Shown here: piece by piece, positions 8,142-18,693 of the stretch
Layout: every line of letters starts with the position of its first letter
Numbering within the stretch: the first letter of the stretch is position 1
Assembly (NCBI RefSeq): GCF_013282745.1
Contig: NZ_CP054044.1
Span: forward strand, 3,162,001 to 3,226,000
Length of the DNA stretch: 64,000 nucleotides
Origin: Yersinia bercovieri ATCC 43970
GTDB taxonomy: Bacteria > Pseudomonadota > Gammaproteobacteria > Enterobacterales > Enterobacteriaceae
Direction: 5' to 3'
Notes under the pieces: generated by a model
The model's database searches: none
The model's input: only the letters and a program-made list of their open reading frames with translations
Told to the model about the DNA's origin: nothing
Made by a program: the position numbers and the translations under genes

Positions 8142-11100
8142 CTAGCCGATAGTCATCAGACTGGCATTACCGCCCGCCGCTGCGGTATTGACACTGAGGG
8201 AGTGCTCAATTAACAGGCGCTCGAGCAAGATATTCGTTTCACCACGGGCAAAGCCTTGCACCGAGACAATCGGCCCATTGATTTGCGCGATCTGCTCGCA
8301 GACCGTGCGTAGCTGATCGACATCGCCATGGTAGATGGCGGCATCAAAGGTGATATTCGCCGTTTGCCAATTGTCGGTGAGGGTAATGCGCGCTTGCACT
8401 ACCGCAGGTAATTTGCGCAACAGATCTTTTTGTACGCCATTTTCCGACCATAAAACCTCACTGCCGACGGCCAATACGGCAGCCAGTTGCAGCAGTGTAT
8501 CCGCTTCGTTATCCGCCAGGCAGAGAACACGCTCACGGGGGAGCAGGGCATAGGTGTTGCGTTCACCGGTCGGCCCTGGTAGCAAGCGGACAGTGCCCCC
8601 TTGCGCCAGTTCGCCATAGCGCTGTGCCAACGAGCGCAACTCACCCCGCTGCTGTTCGCCCATCCACTTGATCAGTGCCTGATGGGCAGTTTGCAATGTT
8701 TCACGGCCAGCGATATTGGGTGCCGACTCACTATCCTGCTGCGCCAGTGTGTTAATCACCGCATCTTCTGGCCGATGGGACAGCAGACGATATAAGTAGA
8801 GTGGCCCGCCGGCTTTCGGCCCGGTTCCGGATAGCCCCTCACCACCGAAAGGTTGGACACCCACTACGGCCCCGACCATATTGCGGTTAACGTAGAGGTT
8901 GCCCACTTTGGCTTTTTCAGTGACATGGGCAATGGTTTCATCAATACGGGTATGAATACCTAAAGTTAAACCATAACCCGATGCATTTATTTGATCGATT
9001 AGCGTGCTGAGGTTCTGGCGCTGGAAGCGCACGACATGCAGCACCGGCCCGAAGATCTCTTTTTGCAACTCATCAAAGCTCTCCAGCTCGATCAGTGTCG
9101 GCTTGATAAAGGTGCCGCGTTGCCACTCTTGCTCATCCTGCGTGTTGGCGCGCGCCGCTTGGTAAACCTTACGCCCTTTGGCGCGCATTGCTTGAATATG
9201 GCGCTCAATACCGGCTTTAGCGTCGGCATCAATCACCGGCCCGATATCGGTAGAGAGGCGCTCAGGATTGCCCATGCGGCATTCAGCCATCGCGCCACGT
9301 AACATCTGTAACGTATGCTCAGCAACATCATCCTGAACACAGAGAATACGCAGGGCAGAGCAGCGTTGCCCGGCACTGTCGAAGGCGGAGGCCACCACAT
9401 CCGTCACCACCTGTTCGGTGAGTGCTGATGAGTCGACGATCATGGCATTGAGGCCCCCGGTTTCGGCAACCAGTGGCGTTGGACGACCTTGCGGGTCGAG
9501 TCGGCCTGCAATGCTGCGTTGCAAAATGGCCGCCACTTCAGTGGAGCCGGTAAACATCACGCCGCGCACGCGGTCATCATTTACCAGTGCTGCCCCGACA
9601 CTATCACCCTGGCCCGGTAACAGTTGCAAAACACCGCGAGGAGTGCCGGCTTCCAACAAGATACGCACCGCCTGCGCGGCAATCAGCGGCGTCTGTTCTG
9701 CTGGTTTCGCTAGCACACTGTTACCGGCCGCCAGTGCAGCGGCGACTTGACCGGTAAAGATAGCCAGCGGGAAGTTCCACGGGCTGATACAGACCACCGG
9801 GCCTAGTGGGCGGTGGCTGTCATTGGCGAAATTATCTCGCACCAGTCCGGCGTAATAGTGGAGGAAATCAACGGCCTCGCGCACTTCGGCAATGGCATTA
9901 CTGAAGGTTTTACCCGCCTCGCGAACCAGTATCCCCATCAGGGTTTGCATCTGAGCTTCCATCAACTCGGCGGCACGCACCAGGATTGCGGCGCGCTCAG
10001 CCGGTGGTGTGGCAAACCAGATAGCACCCGCACTGGCGGCAGCATCCAGGGCGCGGCTGACCTCAGCCTCCGTGGCTTCGCGTACGTAACCGACGATATC
10101 CATCGGTTCCGCCGGATTGATCACTGGCTGCAATGCGCTGTTATCAAGCTCAACGCCACTATCTAGCTCGGCATCAATGATAGGTTCTGCCCGCCACACC
10201 TGGCTGGCACTGGTGAGCAGGGCGCTGGAGAGTGAGGCCAGGCGATGTTCGTTGGCCAGATCTAACCCGCTGGAATTGGCCCTCTGTTTGCCGTACAACT
10301 CACGCGGCAATGGAATGCGTGGATGCGGTAAACCGAGCTGACCTTCAGTTGCCGCAATAGCCTCTACGGCACTGACCGGGTCTGCGACCAGCTCATCCAG
10401 CGGCAGTGTGGCGTCCGCAATGCGGTTCACAAATGAAGTATTCGCCCCGTTTTCTAACAGGCGGCGCACCAGATAGGCGAGTAGGGTTTCATGAGTGCCT
10501 ACCGGTGCATAAATACGGCATGGGCGGTTCAGTTTGCCGTCGGCGACTCTCCCCACCACTTGCTCATACAGCGGTTCACCCATGCCATGCAGGCATTGGA
10601 ACTCATACTGGCCGGGGTAGTAATTCTGCCCTGCGAGATGGTAAATCGCCGCTAAGGTATGGGCGTTATGGGTTGCAAATTGAGGGTAAATCAGGCTAGG
10701 CACCGCCAGTAATTTGCGGGCGCAGGCCAGATAGGAGACATCGGTATACACTTTGCGGGTATAGACCGGATAACCCTCTAAGCCCTCCACTTGGGCGCGC
10801 TTAATTTCGCTGTCCCAATAAGCCCCTTTGACCAGACGAATCATCAGCCGGCGGCGGCTACGCTGAGCCATATCTATCACAGCATCAATAGTTGCCGGGC
10901 AGCGCTTCTGGTAAGCCTGGATCACGAAGCCGATACCATTCCAACCGGCAAGTTTTGGCTCAAAGCAGAGTTTTTCCAGCAGATCGAGTGAAATTTCCAG
11001 ACGATCGGCCTCTTCTGCATCAATGTTGATCCCGATGTCATACTGGCGGGCTTGCAGGGTGAGCGACAGTAATCGCGGGTAAAGCTCATCCATCACTCGC

Positions 11101-12131
11101 TGGTATTGAGCACGGCTATAGCGGGGATGCAGGGCGGAAAGTTTGATTGAGATCCCCGGCCCTTCATAAATTCCGCGTCCATTCGACGCTTTACCAATGG
11201 CGTGGATCGCCTGCTGGTAGGAGAGCAGATAGGCCTGTGCGTCAGCTTCAGTCAGTGCGGCTTCCCCCAACATATCGTAAGAGTAGCGGAACCCTTTATC
11301 TTCCAGCTTACGGGCATTGGCCAATGCTTCGGCAATGGTTTCACCGGTGACGAATTGCTCACCCATCAGGCGCATCGCCATATCCACGCCTTTGCGGATC
11401 AGGGGTTCGCCACCTTTGCCGATAATGCGGTTCAATGCACCGGAGAGTTTGACTTCATTATGGGTAGAGACCAGATGCCCGGTAAATAGCAGGCCCCAGG
11501 TGGCGGCATTGACAAACATAGATGGGCTGCGGCCCAGATGGGAGTGCCAGTTGCCGTTGCTGATTTTATCGCGGATCAGCGCGTCACGGGTAGGTTTGTC
11601 GGGAATACGCAGCAGCGCTTCCGCCAGGCACATCAATGCCACGCCCTCTTGCGAAGAGAGGGAGAACTCCTGTAGCAAACCTTGCACGATACCTGCGCGG
11701 CCATTCGCACTTTTTTGATTACGTAGCTTCTCGGCAATGGAGTAGGCGAGTGAATGTGTCGCTTGCGCTAAATCAGCGGGCAAACGTGCTTGCGCCAGTA
11801 GCATGGGGATAGCTTCTGTTTCCGGGCGGCGGTAAGCGGCAGTGATGGCGGCGCGGGCCACTGATTGTGGCAACACCTGCTCGGCAAAATCTAAAAATGG
11901 CTGGTGGGCGCTGTCAGCGACTTGCGGCATAATGTCGTCCGCTTCGGATTGAGGGGGGGCATGGGTGGTTGGTAGCTCAGGTAATTCACTGCCACTCTCC
12001 AGCCGCTCTAAATAGTTAAAAATGGCTTGCTTGATCAGCCAGTGGGGTGTGCGGTCAATATGTTGTGCTGCGGCCTTGATACGGTCGCGTGTTGCTTCAT
12101 CGAGTTTCACACCCATTGTGGTACTAGCCAT
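8142..12131 (-). CDS. putA: Trifunctional proline utilisation protein PutA
   Basis: 1329 residues, matching E. coli PutA (1320). It oxidises proline to glutamate in two steps and represses put transcription. An N-terminal ribbon-helix-helix (MGVKLDEATRDRIKAAA, about 6-22) binds DNA. The proline dehydrogenase barrel (about 260-560) contains the FAD-site motif VKGAYWDSEIK. The P5C dehydrogenase domain (about 650-1120) has CISPWNFPLAIFTGQ, the FTGST nucleotide loop and the catalytic cysteine in SAGQRCSALR. The C-terminal ~200 residues form the family's conserved end domain. It is divergent from putP across a 525-bp control region. Confidence 0.98.
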   Translation of the reverse strand: MASTTMGVKLDEATRDRIKAAAQHIDRTPHWLIKQAIFNYLERLESGSELPELPTTHAPPQSEADDIMPQVADSAHQPFLDFAEQVLPQSVARAAITAAYRRPETEAIPMLLAQARLPADLAQATHSLAYSIAEKLRNQKSANGRAGIVQGLLQEFSLSSQEGVALMCLAEALLRIPDKPTRDALIRDKISNGNWHSHLGRSPSMFVNAATWGLLFTGHLVSTHNEVKLSGALNRIIGKGGEPLIRKGVDMAMRLMGEQFVTGETIAEALANARKLEDKGFRYSYDMLGEAALTEADAQAYLLSYQQAIHAIGKASNGRGIYEGPGISIKLSALHPRYSRAQYQRVMDELYPRLLSLTLQARQYDIGINIDAEEADRLEISLDLLEKLCFEPKLAGWNGIGFVIQAYQKRCPATIDAVIDMAQRSRRRLMIRLVKGAYWDSEIKRAQVEGLEGYPVYTRKVYTDVSYLACARKLLAVPSLIYPQFATHNAHTLAAIYHLAGQNYYPGQYEFQCLHGMGEPLYEQVVGRVADGKLNRPCRIYAPVGTHETLLAYLVRRLLENGANTSFVNRIADATLPLDELVADPVSAVEAIAATEGQLGLPHPRIPLPRELYGKQRANSSGLDLANEHRLASLSSALLTSASQVWRAEPIIDAELDSGVELDNSALQPVINPAEPMDIVGYVREATEAEVSRALDAAASAGAIWFATPPAERAAILVRAAELMEAQMQTLMGILVREAGKTFSNAIAEVREAVDFLHYYAGLVRDNFANDSHRPLGPVVCISPWNFPLAIFTGQVAAALAAGNSVLAKPAEQTPLIAAQAVRILLEAGTPRGVLQLLPGQGDSVGAALVNDDRVRGVMFTGSTEVAAILQRSIAGRLDPQGRPTPLVAETGGLNAMIVDSSALTEQVVTDVVASAFDSAGQRCSALRILCVQDDVAEHTLQMLRGAMAECRMGNPERLSTDIGPVIDADAKAGIERHIQAMRAKGRKVYQAARANTQDEQEWQRGTFIKPTLIELESFDELQKEIFGPVLHVVRFQRQNLSTLIDQINASGYGLTLGIHTRIDETIAHVTEKAKVGNLYVNRNMVGAVVGVQPFGGEGLSGTGPKAGGPLYLYRLLSHRPEDAVINTLAQQDSESAPNIAGRETLQTAHQALIKWMGEQQRGELRSLAQRYGELAQGGTVRLLPGPTGERNTYALLPRERVLCLADNEADTLLQLAAVLAVGSEVLWSENGVQKDLLRKLPAVVQARITLTDNWQTANITFDAAIYHGDVDQLRTVCEQIAQINGPIVSVQGFARGETNILLERLLIEHSLSVNTAAAGGNASLMTIG

Positions 12132-12656
12132 GCTGCCAGGCTCCTTTTATAAGGGGAGTTATCATTTTATTTCAGACAATATCAATCATGTTGCAACTTT
12201 GTGCAACCGTGTTAAATCAGGTTCGTGAATGAACTGTGAAATTAGTCCGGTTTTTAACAATTAATCAGCAGGGGCGATGACGAGAATATTACGTAGCATG
12301 GTGACTAACCCTAATAATAATAGGGTTTGTGGAGTGTTTACCTAAGGTGTGACTCATTTTGTTATGGAAGGTGTCACTCCAGACAGGGATTAATGTGATG
12401 TGGCGTGAATTTTTTGTAAATAAATTGTTTAAATTGTTGTGGGTGGAGAAAGTCCTCCACTAGGATAACCATCGCAAGATAGCGGTTTGCTAGCAAATAG
12501 TTGTACTGATAATTTATCTGAGGTTAATCGTTCGTCCCTGGTGCAACTGAGTGTCACGTTCCGACCGCCAGAGATAAACATGACGCCGCACTCAGAGAGA
12601 AGAACTAAAAATAGCGGGACATATTAAAACGATAATACGCACTATGGAGACGTTGC
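12132..12656. promoter_or_regulatory. putA-putP divergent control region with PutA-like operators
   Basis: This 525-bp gap separates the divergent putA and putP genes. PutA in E. coli binds GTTGCA-type hexamers. Here GTTGCA (12190-12195) and its inverted copy TGCAAC (12202-12207) lie 59 bp upstream of putA, and another TGCAAC lies at 12542-12547 on the putP side. This fits autoregulation by PutA with DNA looping. No open frame is supported. Confidence 0.65.
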
Positions 12657-14141
12657 ATGACCATGAATACACCAATGTTGGTGACTTTTTTAGTTTACAT
12701 TTTTGGGATGATATTGATTGGCCTTATGGCCTACCGGGCAACCAATAACTTTGATGATTACATTCTGGGCGGACGAAGTTTAGGCAGTGTGGTGACTGCA
12801 CTCTCTGCCGGTGCCTCCGATATGAGTGGCTGGCTATTAATGGGGCTGCCGGGTGCTATTTTCCTGTCGGGTATCTCGGAAAGCTGGATAGCCATTGGTT
12901 TGACGATTGGTGCTTACCTTAACTGGAAGTTGGTTGCAGGGCGTTTGCGGGTGCATACCGAAGCCAATAATAATGCGCTGACACTGCCGGATTATTTCAC
13001 CAGCCGCTTTGAAGATAAAAGTAAATTGCTACGGGTGATATCAGCCGTGGTTATTCTGGTCTTCTTTACCATCTATTGTGCTTCAGGCATTGTTGCCGGT
13101 GCACGTCTGTTCGAAAGTACCTTTGATATGAGTTACAGCACTGCATTGTGGGCCGGTGCTGCTGCCACTATCGCTTATACCTTTATTGGTGGTTTCCTGG
13201 CGGTCAGTTGGACCGACACCGTGCAGGCAACACTGATGATTTTCGCCCTGATATTAACGCCGATTATCGTTATTCTGGCTGTGGGTGGTATCGATACATC
13301 AATGATGGTTATCGCTGCGAAAAATCCAGCCAATATTGATATGTTCAAAGGGCTAAACCTGGTTGCGATTCTCTCATTATTGGGCTGGGGTTTAGGCTAT
13401 TTCGGTCAACCACATATTCTGGCGCGTTTCATGGCGGCAGACTCCCATCGGACTATTCGTAGTGCACGCCGCATCAGTATGACCTGGATGATCCTCTGTC
13501 TGGCAGGGACTATCGCGGTGGGCTTCTTTGGTATTGCTTACTTTGAAAACCACCCGGAACACGCGGGGAACGTCAGCCAAAATGGTGAGCGGGTATTCAT
13601 TGAGTTAGCCAAACTGCTGTTCAATCCATGGATTGCCGGTATTTTGCTCTCCGCGATCCTGGCGGCGGTAATGAGTACCTTAAGCTGCCAACTGCTAGTG
13701 TGCTCCAGCGCGCTGACAGAAGATCTGTATAAAGCCTTCCTGCGTAAAAAAGCTAGCCAGAAAGAGTTAGTTTGGGTAGGCCGTGCCATGGTGTTGCTAG
13801 TGGCATTAATTGCCATTGCGCTGGCAGCGGACCCCGATAACCGGGTTCTTGGTTTGGTGAGTTATGCATGGGCGGGCTTTGGCGCTGCATTTGGCCCAGT
13901 GGTGCTCATCTCGGTGACTTGGCCACGCATGACCCGTAATGGCGCGTTGGCGGGGATGCTGATTGGTGCTATCACCGTTATCGTCTGGAAACAGTACGCC
14001 TGGCTGGGCTTGTACGAAATTATCCCAGGTTTCGTGTTTGCCAGTATCGCCATTGTTGTCGTGAGCTTGATGGGTAAAACACCAAGCAATGCGATTACCG
14101 AACGTTTCCACCATGCTGAAGCTGAGTTCAAAACCGTTTAA
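12657..14141 (+). CDS. putP: Sodium/proline symporter PutP
   Basis: 494 residues of the sodium:solute symporter family with about 13 membrane helices; it imports L-proline with sodium. The N-terminal GGRSLGSVVTALSAGASDMSGW segment carries the Na+ and proline site residues (Asp and Ser in AGASDMSGW), and FIGGFLAVSWTD and LGYFGQPHILARFMAA are further conserved signatures. It is divergent from putA. ATG 12657 gives the family's usual N-terminus. Confidence 0.97.
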   Translation: MTMNTPMLVTFLVYIFGMILIGLMAYRATNNFDDYILGGRSLGSVVTALSAGASDMSGWLLMGLPGAIFLSGISESWIAIGLTIGAYLNWKLVAGRLRVHTEANNNALTLPDYFTSRFEDKSKLLRVISAVVILVFFTIYCASGIVAGARLFESTFDMSYSTALWAGAAATIAYTFIGGFLAVSWTDTVQATLMIFALILTPIIVILAVGGIDTSMMVIAAKNPANIDMFKGLNLVAILSLLGWGLGYFGQPHILARFMAADSHRTIRSARRISMTWMILCLAGTIAVGFFGIAYFENHPEHAGNVSQNGERVFIELAKLLFNPWIAGILLSAILAAVMSTLSCQLLVCSSALTEDLYKAFLRKKASQKELVWVGRAMVLLVALIAIALAADPDNRVLGLVSYAWAGFGAAFGPVVLISVTWPRMTRNGALAGMLIGAITVIVWKQYAWLGLYEIIPGFVFASIAIVVVSLMGKTPSNAITERFHHAEAEFKTV

Positions 14142-14167
14142 TCACCACGTTGGCTCTACTTACATCG

Positions 14168-14198
14168 GCCCCCTGTTTTTACCGGGGGCTTTTTTTTT
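14168..14198 (+). terminator. putP terminator
   Basis: A GCCCCC / GGGGGC stem followed by nine Ts, 26 bp after the putP stop codon. Confidence 0.92.
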
Positions 14199-14335
14199 AC
14201 AGAAAATCCTGTGTGCCTTTGGTGGTGATATGAATGGCTATCTTGATGAATTTATTTGTTATCTAACCAATTAGAAACAATTTGCCACACTTTGATTAAC
14301 AATATTCTTACGGCGTCTATTGAATTTCTTTTTAA

Positions 14336-14354
14336 CAGAATGATAATCACTATC
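14336..14354 (+). promoter_or_regulatory. Fur box upstream of efeUOB
   Basis: The 19 bases here match the Fur consensus GATAATGATAATCATTATC at 16 of 19 positions. They lie 85 bp before efeU, so the iron operon is expected to be repressed by Fur with iron. Confidence 0.85.
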
Positions 14355-14438
14355 GTTTTAAGTTTTACTTTTCTTTACGCCAATTGACATTACTTGTCAT
14401 CATCAAGTTATACCCATACCTACCGCAGGGGTTCTGGC

Positions 14439-15284
14439 ATGTTCGTCCCATTTCTTATTATGTTTCGTGAAGGGCTGGAGGCCGCGCTGATTGTTAGTTT
14501 GATCGCCAGCTATCTTAAACGTACTCAACGCGGTCAATGGATGGGGGCAGTTTGGATTGGCGTGATAACAGCGGCGGCGCTCTGCCTGGCTATCGGCATC
14601 TTTATTAATGAAACCACCGGTGAGTTCCCACAAAAGCAGCAAGAGCTGTTTGAAGGGGTCATCGCGGTGGTGGCAGTTTGCATATTAACCTATATGGTTT
14701 TCTGGATGCGCAAAGTATCCAAGTCGGTGAAAACGCATTTGGAAGGTGCTATCGATAGCGCGCTAAACTCTGGTCGTAGTCAGGGCTGGGCCTTGGTGGC
14801 AATGGTGTTTTTTGCCGTGGCCCGTGAAGGGCTTGAATCGGTGTTCTTCTTACTGGCGGCTTTCCAGCAGGATGTCGGTATGGGCGCACCCATCGGCGCA
14901 ATATTGGGGCTGACCTGCGCCATTCTGGTCGGTATGGCTATCTACTGGGGCGGCATTAAGTTGCATCTGGCGAAATTCTTTAAATGGACCAGCCTGTTTA
15001 TTCTATTTGTTGCCGCAGGGCTTGCCGCGGGCGCGATAAGAGCTTTCCATGAAGCGGGTCTGTGGAACCATTTCCAAGCTATTGCGTTTGATCTGACCAA
15101 TGTGCTCTCGACCCACTCACTGCTCGGCACCTTCCTCGAAGGCATGTTCGGCTACCAAGAAGCGCCAACAGTCAGTGAAGTGGCAGTCTACTTTATCTAT
15201 CTGATTCCGGCATTAATCCTCTTTTTCCTTCCACCACGCACCACGGCGGCCTCAACCGTACCTGCTGTGCGGAAAACTAACTAA
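14439..15284 (+). CDS. efeU: Ferrous iron permease EfeU
   Basis: 281 residues, seven membrane helices, of the oxidase-dependent iron transporter family (Ftr1-like). The two REXXE iron motifs are visible: FREGLEAAL near residue 9 and AREGLESVF near residue 130. The ATG at 14439 gives [12 protein letters not shown], the same start as E. coli; an upstream ATG would add 15 residues. It is first in efeU-efeO-efeB, behind a Fur box. The reading frame is intact, unlike the frameshifted E. coli K-12 copy. Confidence 0.96.
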   Translation: MFVPFLIMFREGLEAALIVSLIASYLKRTQRGQWMGAVWIGVITAAALCLAIGIFINETTGEFPQKQQELFEGVIAVVAVCILTYMVFWMRKVSKSVKTHLEGAIDSALNSGRSQGWALVAMVFFAVAREGLESVFFLLAAFQQDVGMGAPIGAILGLTCAILVGMAIYWGGIKLHLAKFFKWTSLFILFVAAGLAAGAIRAFHEAGLWNHFQAIAFDLTNVLSTHSLLGTFLEGMFGYQEAPTVSEVAVYFIYLIPALILFFLPPRTTAASTVPAVRKTN

Positions 15285-15303
15285 TCATTCAGGGATTTAT
15301 CAC

Positions 15304-16431
15304 ATGTCTAACCGGTTCTTCCGTCGCACTGCTTTGCACGCCGCTCTACTGGCACTGCCTGCTGTGGCTATCAACGCACAAGCTGCTGATATTCCACAAG
15401 TTAAAATCACGGTTAATGATAAGCAGTGCGAACCAATGGCGCTGACTATTCCCGCCGGTAAAACTCAGTTTATTGTCCATAATGTCAGCCAGAAAGGTCT
15501 GGAGTGGGAGATCCTCAAAGGTGTCATGGTGGTTGAGGAGCGTGAAAATATCGCCCCTGGTTTTACCCAAAAGATGACCGCTAATCTGGAACCGGGTGAA
15601 TATGATATGACCTGCGGTTTGCTGAGCAATCCGAAAGGTAAGTTGACCGTCACGGCGGCTGGTGCTGAAACAGCAGTGAAACCGGATGCCATGGCATTGG
15701 TTCGGCCGATCGCTGAATATAAAGTTTATGTCACACAAGAGGTTGCCCAGTTAGTCACTCAAACGAAAGCCTTTACCGATGCGGTGAAAAAAGGGGATCT
15801 GGCCCTGGCCCGTAAATTGTACGCGCCGACGCGCCAGCATTACGAGCGCATTGAGCCGATTGCGGAACTGTTCTCTGATCTAGATGGCAGTATCGATGCC
15901 CGTGAGGATGACTTTGAGCAGAAAGCCGCTGATCCGAAATTTACTGGTTTCCACCGTTTAGAAAAAATCCTGTTTGGCGACAATACCACCAAAGGTGCAG
16001 ATAAATTTGCCGACCAACTCTATCTGGATACCCTGGAGCTGCAAAAACGCATTACCGGCCTGACATTTGCGCCGAATAAAGTGGTTGGCGGGGCTGCGGG
16101 CTTAATTGAAGAAGTTGCGGCCAGTAAAATCAGCGGTGAAGAGGATCGTTACAGCCGCACTGATTTGTGGGATTTCCAGGCCAACGTTGATGGCGCACAG
16201 AAAATTGTCAATCTGCTGCGGCCACTGCTGGAAAAAGCCGATAAGCCGCTGCTGCAAAAAATCGATGCCAACTTCAAAACAGTGGATAGCGTATTGGCTA
16301 AATACCGCACTAAAGAGGGCTATGAGTCCTACGAGAAGTTAACCGATGCCGATCGTAATGCGATGAAAGGGCCAATTACGGCGCTGGCGGAAGATCTTGC
16401 TCAGTTGCGTGGTGTATTAGGTCTGGATTGA
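15304..16431 (+). CDS. efeO: Iron uptake system protein EfeO
   Basis: 375 residues, periplasmic. A signal peptide covers residues 1-28 (ending [10 protein letters not shown]). A cupredoxin-like domain (about 30-120) follows, then an M75/imelysin-type domain with the metal-binding HxxE motif in [12 protein letters not shown] (about residue 220). It hands iron to the EfeU permease and is encoded 19 bp after it. Confidence 0.96.
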   Translation: MSNRFFRRTALHAALLALPAVAINAQAADIPQVKITVNDKQCEPMALTIPAGKTQFIVHNVSQKGLEWEILKGVMVVEERENIAPGFTQKMTANLEPGEYDMTCGLLSNPKGKLTVTAAGAETAVKPDAMALVRPIAEYKVYVTQEVAQLVTQTKAFTDAVKKGDLALARKLYAPTRQHYERIEPIAELFSDLDGSIDAREDDFEQKAADPKFTGFHRLEKILFGDNTTKGADKFADQLYLDTLELQKRITGLTFAPNKVVGGAAGLIEEVAASKISGEEDRYSRTDLWDFQANVDGAQKIVNLLRPLLEKADKPLLQKIDANFKTVDSVLAKYRTKEGYESYEKLTDADRNAMKGPITALAEDLAQLRGVLGLD

Positions 16432-16441
16432 GGCATTAAGC

Positions 16442-17746
16442 ATGAGTCAGAAAACCGGCCCACAACAGGGATCGTATCAGCAAAATAGCGGGGCGGCTTT
16501 GCCGTCCCGTCGGCGCCTACTGCTGGGTATGGGGGTGATGAGTGGCGCACTGGCGCTCGGTGGGGCAAAAGTTGCTCGTGCGGCGGATTGCCCAGCCCCT
16601 GAGGTATCGTCTGCCCAGGATGAACGTTGGCAGAAACAGCCCTTTTACGGTCAGCATCAATCCGGCATATTAACCCCACAACAGGCGGCAATGATGCTGG
16701 TGGCATTTGATGTGCTGGCAGCGGATAAAGCCGCATTGACCCGCTTGTTCAAACTGCTGACCGAGCGCATCGCCTTTTTGACCACCGGCGGAGATGCGCC
16801 ATCAGTCAATGCCAAATTGCCACCGCTGGACTCGGGTATTATGGGGCCAGAAATCTACCCGGATAACCTGACGATCACGGTTTCCGTCGGTGATTCACTG
16901 TTTGACCAGCGCTTTGGTTTGCAGGGGCAAAAACCATTGCGGTTGCAGAGAATGACACGTTTCCCGAATGATTCACTGGATGCGGCTCTCTGTCATGGTG
17001 ATCTATTACTGCAAATTTGCGCCAATACCAATGAAACCGTGATCCATGCACTGCGCGATATCATTAAGCACTCACCAGATCTTCTCAGTGTTCGCTGGAA
17101 GCGCGAGGGCTTTATCTCAGCCCATGCGGCTCGCAGTAAAGGCAAAGAGACGCCTATCAACTTGTTGGGTTTTAAAGATGGCACCGCGAACCCAAAAACC
17201 AGTGATAAGCCCTTGATCAATCAAGTGGTTTGGGTACAGGAGGGGGCTGGCGAACCGGCATGGGCTGTCGGCGGAAGTTATCAGGCGGCACGAATTATCC
17301 GCTTTAAAGTAGAGTTTTGGGATCGCACCCCATTGCAGGAACAGCAAACCATTTTTGGTCGTGATAAGCACAGTGGCGCGCCGCTGGGCATGGTGCATGA
17401 GCACGATGAGCCGGATTTCAGCAAAGATCCCGATGGCAAAGTGATTAACCTGGACTCACATATTCGTCTGGCCAATCCACGAACCATAGCCACCCAGAGT
17501 AACCTGATGCTGCGCCGTGGCTACAGCTACTCGCTGGGTGTCTCCAATTCGGGGCAATTAGATATGGGGTTACTATTTGTCTGCTACCAATCTGATTTAG
17601 AAAAAGCCTTTCTGACGGTACAAAAACGGCTGAACGGTGAGGCGTTGGAAGAGTACATTAAGCCCATTGGCGGCGGATATTTCTTCACGCTACCGGGTGT
17701 GGCGGATGCCAATCACTATTTAGCCCAAGCTCTGCTCGAAGCCTAA
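16442..17746 (+). CDS. efeB: Tat-exported DyP-type haem peroxidase EfeB
   Basis: 434 residues. A twin-arginine signal is present near the N-terminus ([20 protein letters not shown]), so it is exported folded through Tat. The DyP peroxidase signature GFKDGTANP (about residue 242) supplies the distal Asp, and conserved His/Arg residues follow (RRGYSYS). EfeB works with EfeU and EfeO in iron acquisition. It starts 10 bp after efeO. Confidence 0.96.
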   Translation: MSQKTGPQQGSYQQNSGAALPSRRRLLLGMGVMSGALALGGAKVARAADCPAPEVSSAQDERWQKQPFYGQHQSGILTPQQAAMMLVAFDVLAADKAALTRLFKLLTERIAFLTTGGDAPSVNAKLPPLDSGIMGPEIYPDNLTITVSVGDSLFDQRFGLQGQKPLRLQRMTRFPNDSLDAALCHGDLLLQICANTNETVIHALRDIIKHSPDLLSVRWKREGFISAHAARSKGKETPINLLGFKDGTANPKTSDKPLINQVVWVQEGAGEPAWAVGGSYQAARIIRFKVEFWDRTPLQEQQTIFGRDKHSGAPLGMVHEHDEPDFSKDPDGKVINLDSHIRLANPRTIATQSNLMLRRGYSYSLGVSNSGQLDMGLLFVCYQSDLEKAFLTVQKRLNGEALEEYIKPIGGGYFFTLPGVADANHYLAQALLEA

Positions 17747-17797
17747 ATCTGCTCGTCACTTAATTTTAAACACCGACGACTCGATCGATAACGGTGA

Positions 17798-17870
17798 GGA
17801 GAGGTAGAAGAGTAAAGCGTCCGCGCCAGGGATGATTTTACGGCGTCTTTACGATCTGCATGTTCTCTCC
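17798..17870. other. Nested stem element between efeB and wrbA, possible structured RNA
   Basis: Three complementary segment pairs nest: GGAGAG (17798) with CTCTCC (17865), GTAAAG (17812) with CTTTAC (17847), and CGCC (17824) with GGCG (17842). The block is followed 28 bp later by a strong terminator. It could be a small RNA, a 3'-end element of the efe mRNA, or a dispersed repeat. No family was recognised. Confidence 0.4.
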
Positions 17871-17897
17871 GCTCAGGCGGCTTTATCAATAACCTTG

Positions 17898-17924
17898 AGC
17901 ACCGTTTTCACACGGTGCTTTTTT
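17898..17924 (+). terminator. Terminator downstream of efeB
   Basis: AGCACCGT / ACGGTGCT stem with a loop of 6 bases and a run of six Ts on the plus strand. Confidence 0.9.
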
Positions 17925-17931
17925 ATGGCCT

Positions 17932-18531
17932 TTAGCTCTTCAGCTTGGCCGTAATTTTCGCCACATGCTCACCCTGGAAACGGGCAATCGCCAGCTCTTC
18001 AGCGCTAGGTTGACGGGAGCCATCCCCACCGGCAATAGTGGTAGCGCCATAGGGGGTGCCACCGCGAGTCTGCGAAACATCAAATAACTCTTTAGCACCA
18101 TAACCGATAGGGACAATGATAAAACCGTGATGTGCCAGCGTGGTCCAGGTTGAGGTAATGGTATGTTCTTGCCCGCCACCGGTACCGGTTGAGGAGAATA
18201 CGCTGGCGACCTTGCCGTATAGCGCACCAGATGCCCATAAGCCGCCGGTTTGATCGAGGAAGGTGCGCATCTGTCCGGCCATATTACCAAAGCGGGTTGG
18301 TGTACCAAAAATGATACCGTCGTAATCGGCTAACTCTTGCGGTGTGGCCACCGGCGCGGGTTGGCCCGTTTTACCGCCCGCATTGGCGAAAGCCTCGGCA
18401 GGCATGGTTTCTGGCACGCGCTTTATCGTCACTTCAACGCCGCTGACTTTCTTTGCACCTTCGGCTATTGCACCGGCAAGTGTCTCGATATGTCCATACA
18501 TGGAGTAGTAAAGTACTAAAATTTTCGCCAT
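17932..18531 (-). CDS. wrbA: NAD(P)H:quinone oxidoreductase WrbA
   Basis: 199 residues from [16 protein letters not shown], matching E. coli WrbA (198). It is a flavodoxin-fold FMN enzyme performing two-electron quinone reduction. The FMN phosphate loop is [12 protein letters not shown] at the N-terminus. [21 protein letters not shown] and [12 protein letters not shown] are further FMN-binding segments. An upstream ATG at 18546 would add five residues not found in the family. Confidence 0.95.
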   Translation of the reverse strand: MAKILVLYYSMYGHIETLAGAIAEGAKKVSGVEVTIKRVPETMPAEAFANAGGKTGQPAPVATPQELADYDGIIFGTPTRFGNMAGQMRTFLDQTGGLWASGALYGKVASVFSSTGTGGGQEHTITSTWTTLAHHGFIIVPIGYGAKELFDVSQTRGGTPYGATTIAGGDGSRQPSAEELAIARFQGEHVAKITAKLKS

Positions 18532-18693
18532 CTCGCTTTGCTCCAATCAAATATATTGAATAACGCTGATGAGGTCATCATAGTCGCTGCTTATGACACA
18601 TATTAACCATACGCCAATACCAGCAGGCTGCAACTTTGCCCGCACAGAAAGTGAAGCATGGACAACGCGCTGAGATAAGCAAATAGGGTGCAG

